Shown here one piece after another: positions 28,330 through 39,609 of a stretch of DNA of 53,035 bases. The position numbers and the translations under genes were made by a program. The notes below the pieces were generated by a model. It was not told the DNA's origin. It did not search any database and saw only the letters and a list, made by a program, of their open reading frames with translations. Position 1 is the first letter of the stretch; each line of letters starts with the position of its first letter. Location of the stretch: assembly GCF_030382115.1 (NCBI RefSeq), contig NZ_JAUDRJ010000003.1:1277321-1330355 (forward strand). The letters are read 5' to 3'. Origin of the DNA: Nostoc sp. GT001 (GTDB lineage: Bacteria > Cyanobacteriota > Cyanobacteriia > Cyanobacteriales > Nostocaceae).

Positions 28330-31300
28330 ATGGTCAGCACTTTTGTTAGAATTCCTGGATATCGGATAACTGAAGAACTCTACAATGGTTCTAGAACCTT
28401 AGTTTATCGAGGGTATCGAGAGACTGATTCCTTAGCAGTAGTCATTAAACTGCTGAAAAATCCCTATCCGAATTTCAGCGAACTCTTGTCGTTTCGCAAT
28501 CAGTACACCATTGCCAAAAATCTGAATTCACCTCTGATAGTTCAAACTTATAGCCTAGAACCTTACCAAAATGGCTATGCATTGGTGATGGAAGACTTTG
28601 GGGGAGTTTCTCTCAAGGAATGGAAATTCAGGGGGAATCTACAATCTCTACAGGAGTTTCTAGAAATAGCGATCGCTCTGTGCGACACCTTAAATTTACT
28701 TTATAAAGAGCGCATTATACATAAAGATATTAAACCCAGCAATATCTTAATTAATCCCCAAACCAAACAAGTTAAATTAATTGATTTTAGTATTGCATCA
28801 CTTTTACCAAGGGAAACTCAAACACTAGTAAATCCCAATGTATTAGAAGGGACAATCGCTTATATTTCCCCAGAACAAACTGGCAGAATGAATCGGGGGA
28901 TTGACTATCGCACAGATTTTTATTCACTCGGCGTAACTTTCTACGAATTACTAACAGGAGAATTACCTTTTGCCTCCAACGAGCCAATGGAGTTGGTACA
29001 TTCTCATCTTGCCAAAATCGCACCATTAGTACACGAAATTAATTCTGAAATTTCATCTGTACTATCAAAAATTGTCAGTAAATTGATGGCGAAGAATGCC
29101 GAAGATAGATATCAGAATGCCTTGGGACTAAAATTTGATTTAGAAAATTGTCTGCATCAGTTACGAATTTCAGGTAAGATTGAAAGTTTTGAAATAGTGA
29201 GTCGGGATGTGTGCGATCGCTTCATCATCCCCGACAAACTCTATGGTCGAGAAACCGAGGTTCAAGCATTACTTAAAGCCTTCGATCGCGTTTCCCAAGG
29301 CAGTTCAGAACTCATGCTAGTGGCAGGATTCTCTGGGATTGGTAAAACCGCCGTAGTCAATGAAGTCCACAAACCCATTACCCAGCAAAAAGGCTACTTC
29401 ATCAAAGGCAAATTCGACCAATTCAGCCGCAACATTCCCCTGTTAGCCTTTGTTCAAGCACTGCGCGACTTGATGAATCAACTACTCTCAGAATCCGATC
29501 GGCAGTTACAAACCTGGAAAGAAAAGCTGCTCAAAGCACTAGGAGATAGCGGTCAAGTCCTCATCGATTTAATTCCTGAACTCGAACGGATTATTGGGTC
29601 GCAACCTCCCACTCCAGAACTCTCCGGTGAGGCAGCCCAAAATCGCTTTAACCGTCTGTTCCAAAACTTTATTCAGGTTTTTGCGAAGGTAGAACATCCC
29701 CTAGTCATCTTTATCGATGACCTGCAATGGGCTGACTCCGCCTCCTTGGGCCTCATGCAAAGTTTGTTGACGGAAGCTCAATCTCACTCTCAATGTCTCT
29801 TAGTCTTAGGAGCCTATCGAGATAATGAAGTGTTTCCCGGTCATCCCTTTTTGATAACAGTTAAGACCCTAGAAAATGCCGATGTTACCCTTGAAACTCT
29901 TACCCTCAGTCCCTTGAGTGCTGATAGCCTCAATCACCTAATTGCTGATGCTTTTCAAGCCTCACAAAGCGCCGTGCAGCCCTTAACCAACCTGGTCATG
30001 CAAAAGACGCAGGGCAATCCGTTTTTTGCGACCCAATTTCTCAAGGCATTACATCAAGATAGTCTGATTACTTTTGACCGGGAGGTTTGTCACTGGCAAT
30101 GCGACCTAGTGCAGGTACAGGATGCAGCTTTAACCGATGATGTGGTGGAATTCATGGCTTTGCAGTTACGAAAACTGCCCGTTACCACCCAAGAACAGCT
30201 TAAATTTGCCGCTTGTATTGGGGCAAAATTTGACCTCAAGACTTTGACGATTGTTTCAGAACAAGACGAAATTCAAGTAGCCTTGACTTTGTGGTCTGCG
30301 CTCCAAGAGGGGCTGATTGTGCCAGAGGGTAAAATCTATAAGTTTTATTTGGATGATAACCAACCCCAGGAGCATCGCTCCCTGAGTGAAGAGATTTCTG
30401 AGCAAATTCACTATCGCTTTTTCCACGATCGCGTGCAACAGGCCGCCTACTCACTAATTCCTGAAGACCAAAAACAGGCCACTCACCTGAAAATGGGTCA
30501 GTTACTCCAAACTCGTTTGTCAGCAGCAGAGCGAGAGGAGAAGTTATTTGATATTGTCAGTCATCTAAATCTAAGTCGTGGGTTGCTAAGTCATCAAGCC
30601 GAACGTGAGTCTTTGATTCGACTAAATCTAGCTGCCATCGAAAAAGCGAAAAAGGCAACCGCTTATGGCGCGGCGAGAGACTTAGTGACGGTGGGACTGG
30701 AATTACTCTCGGAAGATAGTTGGCAAAGTCAGTATGAGTTGAGCTTAAAACTCCATGAGATCGCCGCAGATGTCGACTGTTTAAAGGCTGATTTTGAGGA
30801 AGCAATTACCCAAGTTCAAGAGGTTTTGGATAAGGCTCAGACGGTCTTGGATAAAGTGCCTGTTTACATGGTGCAAATCAGGGTGTTGACGGCTCAGAAT
30901 CAATTGGCAGATGCGATCGCCATTGCTGCCTACGCCATCACTCAATTGGGGATAGAATTTCCCTCAGACATCACACCGAGCCTCAGCGAACAAACCTTTC
31001 AAAATGTGGAAGTCGCGCTAGAGAGGAAAGTCATTGAGGATTTGGTCAACTTGCCTGTAATGACTGACCCGACCATGATGGCTGTCATGGAAATGCTGGG
31101 AATAATCATGCCAATGGTATTTATAGCTCAACCCGCATTTCTGCCCTTTGTTTGTGCGAACATTGTGAGCTTGTCGCTCCAGTTTGGCAATGCTCCTGTT
31201 TCGAGTGTTGGCTATGCTGTCTATGGCTTGCTCTTAGCAACGGGCTTGGGTCAACTCGATCGGGGCTATCGCTTGGGAAAAATGGCTTTAGCTTTAATCG

Positions 31301-33749
31301 ATCGGCTCAATACAAAAGCGTATAAGTGTCTGACAATCCTTTTTTTCGCTGCCTGTGTCCAGCATCAAAAAGAATCTATGATTTCTATGGCTGCTTTGCT
31401 CAAGCAGGGGTATTTAGCTGGAATAGAAGTCGGTGACTTTTTGTATTTAGGCTATTGTCTAAGCCACTATTTTTACGCTTATTTCTATGCTTAAGCAAAG
31501 AATTATCTGCCCTTCAATCAGAAGTCGCTCAGTTTTGTTCTGCCATTGCTCCACTAAAGCAGGATAATGCCCTCGCCTACTTAACAATGAACCAAGCATT
31601 CTTTGGGCGCTTGCTTGAAAAAAACCATCAACCAACTCTCTTGATTGGAGATGCTTATGACGAGACGAAAATATTCCCACAGTACCTTCAAAATAAGCAA
31701 CTAACAGGCTTTGGCATTGCTTACATCTACAAGTTAATCTTGGCTTATTTGTATGGTGATTATAACCGCGCCCTTGAATATCTCAATGAAGCTAACCAAT
31801 ATTTAGGTGGTATTGCTGGAATGCTGCATATTCCCGCCTTGCATTTCTATGGGGGGTTAACCTATTTAGCGGTGGTAGCAGGTAAGTCTGAGGATGAGCA
31901 GTTACAATTACTTGCTTTAGCGGAACAGCATCACGCTAACCTATCGACCTGGGCAGAGAATGCCCCTATGAATCACCAGCACAAGGTGCCTCTCTTGGCA
32001 GCAGAAAGATGTCGAGTTTTGGGCAATATCTCGGAGGCAATTGATGGCTATGAGCGGGCCATTGCGGGCGCTAAAGCCAACGGTTTCATTCAAGAAGAAG
32101 CCTTAGCAAATGAACTTGCAGCAAAGTTTTACCTGGAGTGGGGCAAACAACGCATCGCTAGGGAATACCTGACTGAAGCTTACTATGGCTATGCCCGTTG
32201 GGGTGCAAAAGCCAAAGTTGCTGATTTAGAAAACCGCTATCCGCAATTACTTGCCCCCATATTACAGCAAAGCCGTTCTCCCTTATCCACCTACGAAACC
32301 GTCTTCGCCCTGGGGAGTGTCACCTCCACCAGTTCTTCGAGTTCCAGCAGTAGCATCTCAGACAGCCTGGATTTAAAGTCCATTCTCAAAGCTTCCCAGA
32401 CTCTTTCCGGCGAAATCGAACTGGAGAAACTGCTTGCATCGTTGCTTGAGATTGTCATTGAAAATGCCGGAGCTGATAAGTGTGTGTTCATGTTGATGCG
32501 AGATTCGCGCCTGCTGATTAAAGGCTTAATGACCACAGGTTCCAAGCCAGTTTTGTTGCAGGAAATTCCTGTCGAGAACAGTCAGGATATTCCCCACAAG
32601 CTGATTTACAAAGTCTTCCACAACAAACAGACTGTTGTGCTGCTGGATGCAACCGCAGATCCCGCCTTGTCCAGCGACCCGTATATCATGCGTCAGCAGC
32701 CCAAGAGTATTTTGTGCAGCCCGATTTTGCATCAAGGCAAGTTGCTGGGTATTTTGTACCTAGAAAATAATTTAGCAACGGGGGCATTTAGTGGCGATCG
32801 CATCGAACTTCTCAACTTACTCTGCGCTCAAGCGGCAATTTCTTTGGAAAATGCCCGACTGTATGAGCGATCGCTAGAGTATTCCCAACAGCTAGAAATT
32901 GCTTTACATAACCTCCAACAAGCACAATTACAAATGATCCAAAGTGAGAAAATGTCTGCGTTGGGTAACTTAGTTGCTGGTGTTGCCCACGAAATGAATA
33001 ATCCTTTAGGTTTTATTGCTGCCAGTCTAAAACAAGCTAAACCAACGTTTACTGATATTGTTTACCACTTAAAACTCTATCAAGAAACTTTACCCGATAA
33101 GAGTGAAGAAATCGAAGACCATGAATCAGAAATTGACTTGGAATATAGCCTGGAAGACTTGCCCAAAATGCTTGATTCCATGACGATGGCGTGCGACAGA
33201 CTGAAAAATATTAGCACCAGTCTCCGCACTTTCTCTCGTGCCGATCGCGATTACAAAGTGCCGTTTAATATCCACGAAGGTATTGATAGCACTATTCTCA
33301 TTCTCAAACATCGTCTCAAGGCAAATGAACAACGTCCTGCAATCGAAGTTGTCACCAACTACGGCAATCTCCCTCAAATTGAATGTTTTCCCGGTCAATT
33401 AAATCAGGTATTTATGAATATTTTAGCCAATGCTATTGATGCATTAGATGAATCGAATATCGGGCGTAATCTTCAGGATATCAAAGCCAATCCCAACCGA
33501 ATTACAGTTACCACTTCTATTGAAAATAACTATGTAAAAATTGCCATTGCTGATAATGGCAAAGGGATGAGTGAAGCAGTCAAACAAAAGATATTCGACC
33601 ATTTATTTACTACGAAATCTGTGGGAAAAGGAACGGGTTTAGGATTAGCGATCGCCCGTCAAATTGTGGAATCAACTCACGGCGGCAAATTGAGTTGTAA
33701 CTCTGTTGTTGGTCAGGGTAGTGAATTTATCATCGAAATTAAGGTGTAA
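28330..33749 (+). pseudogene. HstK-type Ser/Thr kinase-ATPase-GAF-histidine kinase (array copy 3), frameshifted
   Basis: Corrected length is about 1805 residues. The order is Ser/Thr kinase (HKDIKPSN near 131, DFS), ATPase with Walker A GFSGIGKT (about 335), helical repeats, Ser-run linker, GAF, then directly the histidine kinase (H1553, G1 box DNGKGM). There is no PAS domain between GAF and transmitter. The frame is lost at 31492-31493, where an extra TA turns AYFYA-SKELSALQ into a TAA stop after residue 1054; removing it gives gapless alignment with copy 2 (FWSGSELSNLE). The kinase domain is nearly copy 4, whereas the ATPase-repeat part (about 29.25-32.3 kb) has different codon choice and sequence, suggesting a mosaic. 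If the break is real, the product would be a Ser/Thr kinase-ATPase without transmitter. Confidence 0.88.
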
Positions 33750-33775
33750 ATATTTACTTTTATATAAATCACTTG

Positions 33776-33822
33776 ATATATCTGGGAACACTATATCTGT
33801 AAATCATCACTTCTTCAGCAAT
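33776..33822 (+). promoter_or_regulatory. Conserved leader upstream of array kinase 4
   Basis: ATATATCTGGGAACACTATA then CTGTAAATCATCACTTCTTC before the ATG, 26 bases after the stop of copy 3. The match to the other leaders shows the start of copy 4 is 33823, not an earlier in-frame codon. Confidence 0.65.
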
Positions 33823-36800
33823 ATGGTAGCCACTTTTGTGAGAATTCCCGGATATAACATTACCGAAGAAATCTACAACGGTTCGAGAACCGTGGTTTAT
33901 CTAGCAGTTCGAGAAACTGACTCCTTAAGAGTAGCAATCAAACTGCTGAAAAATCCTTATCCCAATTTCAGCGAACTCTTGTCGTTTCGCAATCAGTATG
34001 TCATTGCGAAAAATCTCAACTCACCTCTAATTGTCCAAACTTATAGCCTAGAACCTTACCAAAATGGCTATGCTTTGGTCATGGAAGATTTTGGCGGAAT
34101 TTCTCTCAGTGAGTGGAAAATAAGAGGAAATCTCCAATCTCTACAAGAATTTTTAGCGATCGCGATCACTCTGTGCGACACCTTAGATTTGCTTTACCAA
34201 GAGCGCATTATCCATAAAGATATCAAACCTAGCAATATATTAATTAATCCCGAAACAAAACAAGTTAAATTAATTGACTTTAGTATTGCATCACTTTTAC
34301 CAAGAGAAACCCAAACCCTCGTAAATCCTAATGTGTTAGAAGGGACACTTGCTTATGTTTCCCCTGAACAAACAGGCAGAATGAATCGGGGAATTGACTA
34401 TCGCACAGACTTCTACTCACTCGGTGTAACTTTCTACGAATTACTCACTGGAGAGTTACCTTTTGCGTCCAACAATCCAATGGAGTTGGTACATTCTCAT
34501 ATTGCAAAAATCGCACCATTAGTACACGAAATTAATTCAGAAATTTCATCTGTACTATCAAAAATTGTCAGTAAATTGATGGCGAAGAATGCTGAAGAGA
34601 GATATCAGAATGCCTTGGGACTAAAATTTGATTTAGAAAATTGTCTGCATCAGTTACAAGTTTCGGGTAAGATTGAAAGTTTTGAAATTGCACAGCATGA
34701 TATGTGCGATCGCTTCATTATCCCCGATAAACTCTACGGACGGAAAAAAGAAGTTCGGTCTTTACTCAAAGCCTTCGAGCGGGTTGCTAGCGGCAGTTCT
34801 GAACTAATGCTGGTGGCTGGTTTCTCTGGTATTGGCAAAACTACGGTGGTGAATGAAGTCCACAAACCCATCACCCAACAGTGCGGCTATTTCATCAAAG
34901 GAAAGTACGACCAGTTCAATCGCAACATTCCGTTTTCAGCCTTTGTCCAAGCTTTTCGCAGCTTGATGGGACAAATCCTCAGCGCATCCGATACAGAATT
35001 AGCTCACTGGAAGGAGCAAATGCTTGCTGCTGTTGGTGAAAACGGACAAGTTCTGATTGAAGTCATTCCCGAACTAGAATGCATTATTGGTTCCCAACCC
35101 CCGATAATCGAGTTGGTTGGTAGTGCATCTCAGAATCGGTTTAATCTGCTCTTTGGCAAATTTATTCGGGTATTTACGAAAAAAGAACATCCCTTAGTGA
35201 TTTTCCTCGATGATTTGCAGTGGGCCGATTCTGCTTCTTTGAACCTTTTGAAATTGTTGATGAGCGAGTCAGAAGCAGGCTATCTACTCGTACTCGGAGC
35301 TTATCGAGATAATGAAGTTTTTTCAGCCCACCCGCTGATGCTAACCCTGAATGAGATTAGAAAACAAGGTGTCAATCTCAATACTCTGATGTTGGCTGCT
35401 TTGAATGAATTAGATATTACCAGTTTGGTTGCCGATACATTGCAGTGTTCAAATAATATTGCAGCGCCGCTTTCGCACTTGGTCTACCAAAAAACTCAGG
35501 GAAATCCATTTTTCACCATTCAGTTTTTGTACGGACTGCACGAGGAAGAATGTATTTTTTTCAATCGTTCCTCCGGCTATTGGCAGTGTAACTTAACCCA
35601 AGTGACACAGTTAGCTCTGACGGATGATGTTGTAGAATTTACGATCCGACGATTGCAGAGGCTACCAGAAGCAACACAGCAAGTATTAAAGCTAGCGGCG
35701 TGCATTGGTAATCGATTTGATTTAGAAACATTAGCAGTAGTTTGTGAAGCTACTCAAGATAGTGTAGCAGCAGATTTGTGGCGATCGCTTCAAGAGGGGT
35801 TAGTGATTCCAGAAAACTCAACCTACAAGTTTTTCCAAGGAAAGGAAGACGATGTAGAAGCGGTTGATAACGTTACTGTTAGTTATTTGTTTCTCCACGA
35901 CCGAGTGCAGCAAGCCGCTTACTCTCTCATTCCTGAAACTTTGAGACAAGCAACCCATTTCCAAATTGGCAAACTTCTGCTTGCTAATGTTTCGCCAGAA
36001 GAACAAGGCAGCAAAATTTTTGCGATCGTCAATCACTTAAATGAGGGCTTTGTACTTCATCAAAGCCAGGAAGAACGTTCAGAACTTTTACAGCTAAACT
36101 CTATTGCCGGGAGAAAGGCTAAAGAGTCTACTGCCTATGGGGTTGCTGTTAACTACTTTACGGTAGCTGAGAGCTTATTACCTCCAGATAGTTGGCAGCA
36201 ATGTTATGAAAAGTCTTTAGATGTTTATTTCAATCTCGCAGAAGTTAAGTATTTGTCTGGGGATTTTCAATCTTCTCTAGCCATTGTTGAAACGATTTCT
36301 AGCTTTGCAAGACAACAAATTGAAAGAGCTGAAGCCTTTAACCTAGCAATTTTGATGTTCACATTGCAAGGTCAGTACCTCCAAGCACTTCAGTATGGAC
36401 AAAAGGCATTGTCTTGCTTGAATTTTGATTTATCAGAAATAGACTTACCAGAAAAACTTGAATATTACCAACGTGAGATTCAATTGAAATTAGGCGATCG
36501 CACAATAGAGCAGCTCGTTGATGAACCAGAGACCACCGATCCAGAAAAACGCCTGATTATCAAAATCTTGAATAATTTAATCGTCCCTGTTTATGTTCTC
36601 CAAAAAGGAGAGCTATACTTTGTCGTCGCGTTATCGATGGTTTCAGTATCTCTCAATTTTGGCGTAATAGCTGAATCAGGAAATGGATTTTCCGCCTATG
36701 GAATGTATCTCGGATATTATCAGAGCAACTATCAATCTGGCTATGAATTTGGAGTACTTGCAGAAAGTTTAGCCAAACGATTTAAGCAAGCAGAAAATCT

Positions 36801-39609
36801 ATGTAAAGCTTGCTATATGCTGGGGAATAATTTGCTTTCCTGGGTGCGCCCCTTGCGTTGCTCTGGGCCGATTTTCGATCGCGGATTAGTGGCTGGGCTA
36901 CAGTCTGGGGAGATGGTTTTCTCAGGTAATCTTTTGATGTACAAGCTGCTCAATCCATTTTATGCAGGAGAAAGTTTATTAGAAATTCAGCAAAATCTTC
37001 CTGAATATTTAGAATTTTGTGCCAAGAAACTTAACTATCAGCTGACTGTGGATGTACTCTCTGGATTAAACATTGCGCTTGCTGAACTTACAGCCAGTCA
37101 TGCTCTTGATATCCCGACTGAACAGCAGCATCTTGAAACATGTAGGATAAACAACAGTGATTATGCAATTTGTCACTATTTGCTCCTAAAAACTAAAATT
37201 CTCTGTTTTTACGGGCGCTATGAGGAGGCATTGGAATCGGCTCAGGGGGCTGAAGACCTCGTTGGTACAATTACTGGAAAATATCAGGTTGCAGCGCTCA
37301 ATTTTTATCAATCTATTGCGATCGCTGAATACTGCCGGACTCATTCTCTAGGTTTAGACAATAGTTACATCCAAAAAGTTAAATCAAACCAAGCGCAACT
37401 GAGTCTATGGGCAGCTAGTTGTCCTGAAAACTTTGCTCATAAATACGATCTCGTGAATGCAGTTTTAAGCGTTTTATCAGGACAAAAAACAGAAGCAATT
37501 GAACTGTTCGATCGCGCTATTTCTGGAGCTGAAGTCAATGGCTACCTCCAAGAAAAAGCCTTAGCAAACGAACTTGCAGCCAAATTCTGCCTCGAATGGG
37601 GCAAAGAAAAATTTGCCGCAGGCTATATACAAGAAGCTTACTATTGTTACGCAAAATGGGGTGCAAAAGCCAAAATTGCCGATCTGGAAAGACACTATCT
37701 GCAACTGCTAGCCCCTATCCTCCAGCAAATCCATACTCCCTTCTCCACTAGAGACACAATGTTCTCATTGGCAAATGTTACATCCATCAGTTCCAGCATT
37801 TCCGACAGTAGTAATGCATCTGTTGCTTTAGATTTAGCTGCCATTCTCAAAGCTTCTCATACTATCTCAGGTGAAATCGAATTTGAAAAACTGCTTTCAT
37901 CATTGCTTGAGATCGTCATTGAAAATGCTGGGGCTGATAAATGCGTGTTTATGCTGTTGCGAGACGATCGCCTGTTAATCAAAGGGTCGATTACCATAGG
38001 TTCAAAGCCAGTTGTCTTGCAGCGTCTTCCGATTGAAGATAGCCAGGACATTCCCCACAGACTGATTTACAAAGTCTTGCATGATAGGCAAACTGCTGTG
38101 CTGGTGAATGCAAGTGCCAATCCGGCTTTAGCCAACGATCCATATATCATGCGTCAGCAGCCGAAAAGTATCTTGTGCAGCCCGATTTTGCATCAAGGGA
38201 AGTTGATGGGCATTTTATATCTCGAAAATAATTTAGCAACGGGAGCATTTACAAGCGATCGCATCGAACTTCTCAATCTACTCTGCGCTCAAGCTGCAAT
38301 TTCTTTGGAAAATGCCCGACTGTATGAACGTTCCTTAGAATATGCCCAACAATTAGAACAGTCGTTTGCCCAATTGAGTGCGAGTAACTCTCGTTTTGAA
38401 AAACTTGTAGACAACGTGCCTGGGGTGGTTTTTCAATACCAGATGAGTGCTGATGGCATCCTCTCGCTAAACTACATCAGTGGTGACTGTTACAATTTGT
38501 ACGAAATTACGCCAGAGCAAGCTGCTGCCGAACCAAAGTTTTTCGAGAAAATGGTACATCCAGATGATGTGGCTTCTTACCAGCAATCAAGGACTGACAC
38601 AGTTCAAACTCAATCTCCTTGGTGCTGGGAGGGTCGAATCATTACCCCTTCAGGAATCGTTAAGTCGGTTCACGGCGAATCTAGAATTGAACGGCGCGCG
38701 GATGGCTCATTGGTTTGGGATGGGTTGTTTTTGGATATTAGCGATCGCAAGCAAGCAGAACTGGCATTGCAACAAGCGCAATTACAAATTGTTCAAAGTG
38801 AGAAAATGTCTGCTTTGGGTAACTTAGTTGCTGGTGTCGCCCATGAAATGAATAATCCTTTAGGTTTTATTGCTGCCAGTCTCGAACAAGCTAAACCAAC
38901 GTTTACTGATCTTGTTGACCACTTAAAACTCTATCAAGAAACTTTACCCGATAAGAGCGAACAAATCCTCGACCATGCCGAAGAAATTGACTTGGAATAT
39001 AGCTTATCAGACTTGCCCAAAATGCTTGATTCGATGACAATGGCGTGCGACAGACTCAAAAATATTAGCACTAGTCTTCGCACTTTCTCTCGTGCCGATA
39101 AAGATGATAAAGTGCAATTCAAAATTCACGAAGGTATCGATAGTACGATTTTAATTCTCAAACATCGTCTGAAAGCTAACGAACAACGTCCCGCGATTGA
39201 AGTTGTCACTAACTACGGAAATTTATCTTTGATTGAATGTTTTCCTGGGCAACTAAATCAAGTGTTTATGAATATTTTGGCAAATGCCATTGACGCCTTA
39301 GATGAATCGAATTTCGGACGAAGTTTTGAAGATATTCAAGCCAATCCTAACCGCATTCATATTACCACTTCCATAACAGATAATCTCGTAAAAATTGCCA
39401 TTGCAGATAATGGCAAAGGAATGAGTGAAGCAGTCAAATCAAAGATATTTGACCATTTATTTACTACGAAATCTGTGGGTAAAGGTACAGGATTAGGGTT
39501 GGCGATCGCCCGTCAAATTGTTGTGGAAAAACACGGGGGTTCAATAGACTGCAACTCCTCTCCAGGAAAAGGTACAGAGTTTGTAATTGCAATTCCAGTG
39601 CGGCAATAA
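33823..39609 (+). CDS. HstK-type Ser/Thr kinase-ATPase-GAF-PAS-histidine kinase (array copy 4)
   Basis: About 1928 residues from the ATG at 33823 (MVATFVRIPGYNITEEIYNG), chosen because it aligns with the other three starts and follows the conserved leader; the frame is open further upstream into copy 3. Domains: Ser/Thr kinase (HKDIKPSN near 131, DFS), ATPase with Walker A GFSGIGKT (about 333), helical repeats that differ strongly from the other copies, GAF (about 1346-1500), a PAS_3-type domain (about 1522-1646, FFEKMVHPDDVASYQ, LFLDISDRKQAE) and histidine kinase with H1674 and G1 box DNGKGM. The GAF is almost that of copy 1. The frame is intact. Confidence 0.92.
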   Translation: MVATFVRIPGYNITEEIYNGSRTVVYLAVRETDSLRVAIKLLKNPYPNFSELLSFRNQYVIAKNLNSPLIVQTYSLEPYQNGYALVMEDFGGISLSEWKIRGNLQSLQEFLAIAITLCDTLDLLYQERIIHKDIKPSNILINPETKQVKLIDFSIASLLPRETQTLVNPNVLEGTLAYVSPEQTGRMNRGIDYRTDFYSLGVTFYELLTGELPFASNNPMELVHSHIAKIAPLVHEINSEISSVLSKIVSKLMAKNAEERYQNALGLKFDLENCLHQLQVSGKIESFEIAQHDMCDRFIIPDKLYGRKKEVRSLLKAFERVASGSSELMLVAGFSGIGKTTVVNEVHKPITQQCGYFIKGKYDQFNRNIPFSAFVQAFRSLMGQILSASDTELAHWKEQMLAAVGENGQVLIEVIPELECIIGSQPPIIELVGSASQNRFNLLFGKFIRVFTKKEHPLVIFLDDLQWADSASLNLLKLLMSESEAGYLLVLGAYRDNEVFSAHPLMLTLNEIRKQGVNLNTLMLAALNELDITSLVADTLQCSNNIAAPLSHLVYQKTQGNPFFTIQFLYGLHEEECIFFNRSSGYWQCNLTQVTQLALTDDVVEFTIRRLQRLPEATQQVLKLAACIGNRFDLETLAVVCEATQDSVAADLWRSLQEGLVIPENSTYKFFQGKEDDVEAVDNVTVSYLFLHDRVQQAAYSLIPETLRQATHFQIGKLLLANVSPEEQGSKIFAIVNHLNEGFVLHQSQEERSELLQLNSIAGRKAKESTAYGVAVNYFTVAESLLPPDSWQQCYEKSLDVYFNLAEVKYLSGDFQSSLAIVETISSFARQQIERAEAFNLAILMFTLQGQYLQALQYGQKALSCLNFDLSEIDLPEKLEYYQREIQLKLGDRTIEQLVDEPETTDPEKRLIIKILNNLIVPVYVLQKGELYFVVALSMVSVSLNFGVIAESGNGFSAYGMYLGYYQSNYQSGYEFGVLAESLAKRFKQAENLCKACYMLGNNLLSWVRPLRCSGPIFDRGLVAGLQSGEMVFSGNLLMYKLLNPFYAGESLLEIQQNLPEYLEFCAKKLNYQLTVDVLSGLNIALAELTASHALDIPTEQQHLETCRINNSDYAICHYLLLKTKILCFYGRYEEALESAQGAEDLVGTITGKYQVAALNFYQSIAIAEYCRTHSLGLDNSYIQKVKSNQAQLSLWAASCPENFAHKYDLVNAVLSVLSGQKTEAIELFDRAISGAEVNGYLQEKALANELAAKFCLEWGKEKFAAGYIQEAYYCYAKWGAKAKIADLERHYLQLLAPILQQIHTPFSTRDTMFSLANVTSISSSISDSSNASVALDLAAILKASHTISGEIEFEKLLSSLLEIVIENAGADKCVFMLLRDDRLLIKGSITIGSKPVVLQRLPIEDSQDIPHRLIYKVLHDRQTAVLVNASANPALANDPYIMRQQPKSILCSPILHQGKLMGILYLENNLATGAFTSDRIELLNLLCAQAAISLENARLYERSLEYAQQLEQSFAQLSASNSRFEKLVDNVPGVVFQYQMSADGILSLNYISGDCYNLYEITPEQAAAEPKFFEKMVHPDDVASYQQSRTDTVQTQSPWCWEGRIITPSGIVKSVHGESRIERRADGSLVWDGLFLDISDRKQAELALQQAQLQIVQSEKMSALGNLVAGVAHEMNNPLGFIAASLEQAKPTFTDLVDHLKLYQETLPDKSEQILDHAEEIDLEYSLSDLPKMLDSMTMACDRLKNISTSLRTFSRADKDDKVQFKIHEGIDSTILILKHRLKANEQRPAIEVVTNYGNLSLIECFPGQLNQVFMNILANAIDALDESNFGRSFEDIQANPNRIHITTSITDNLVKIAIADNGKGMSEAVKSKIFDHLFTTKSVGKGTGLGLAIARQIVVEKHGGSIDCNSSPGKGTEFVIAIPVRQ

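Noticed and set aside
33706..33822. Upstream extension of array copy 4
   Set aside because: In-frame but overlapping the end of copy 3 and the conserved leader; the other three copies start at the equivalent of 33823.
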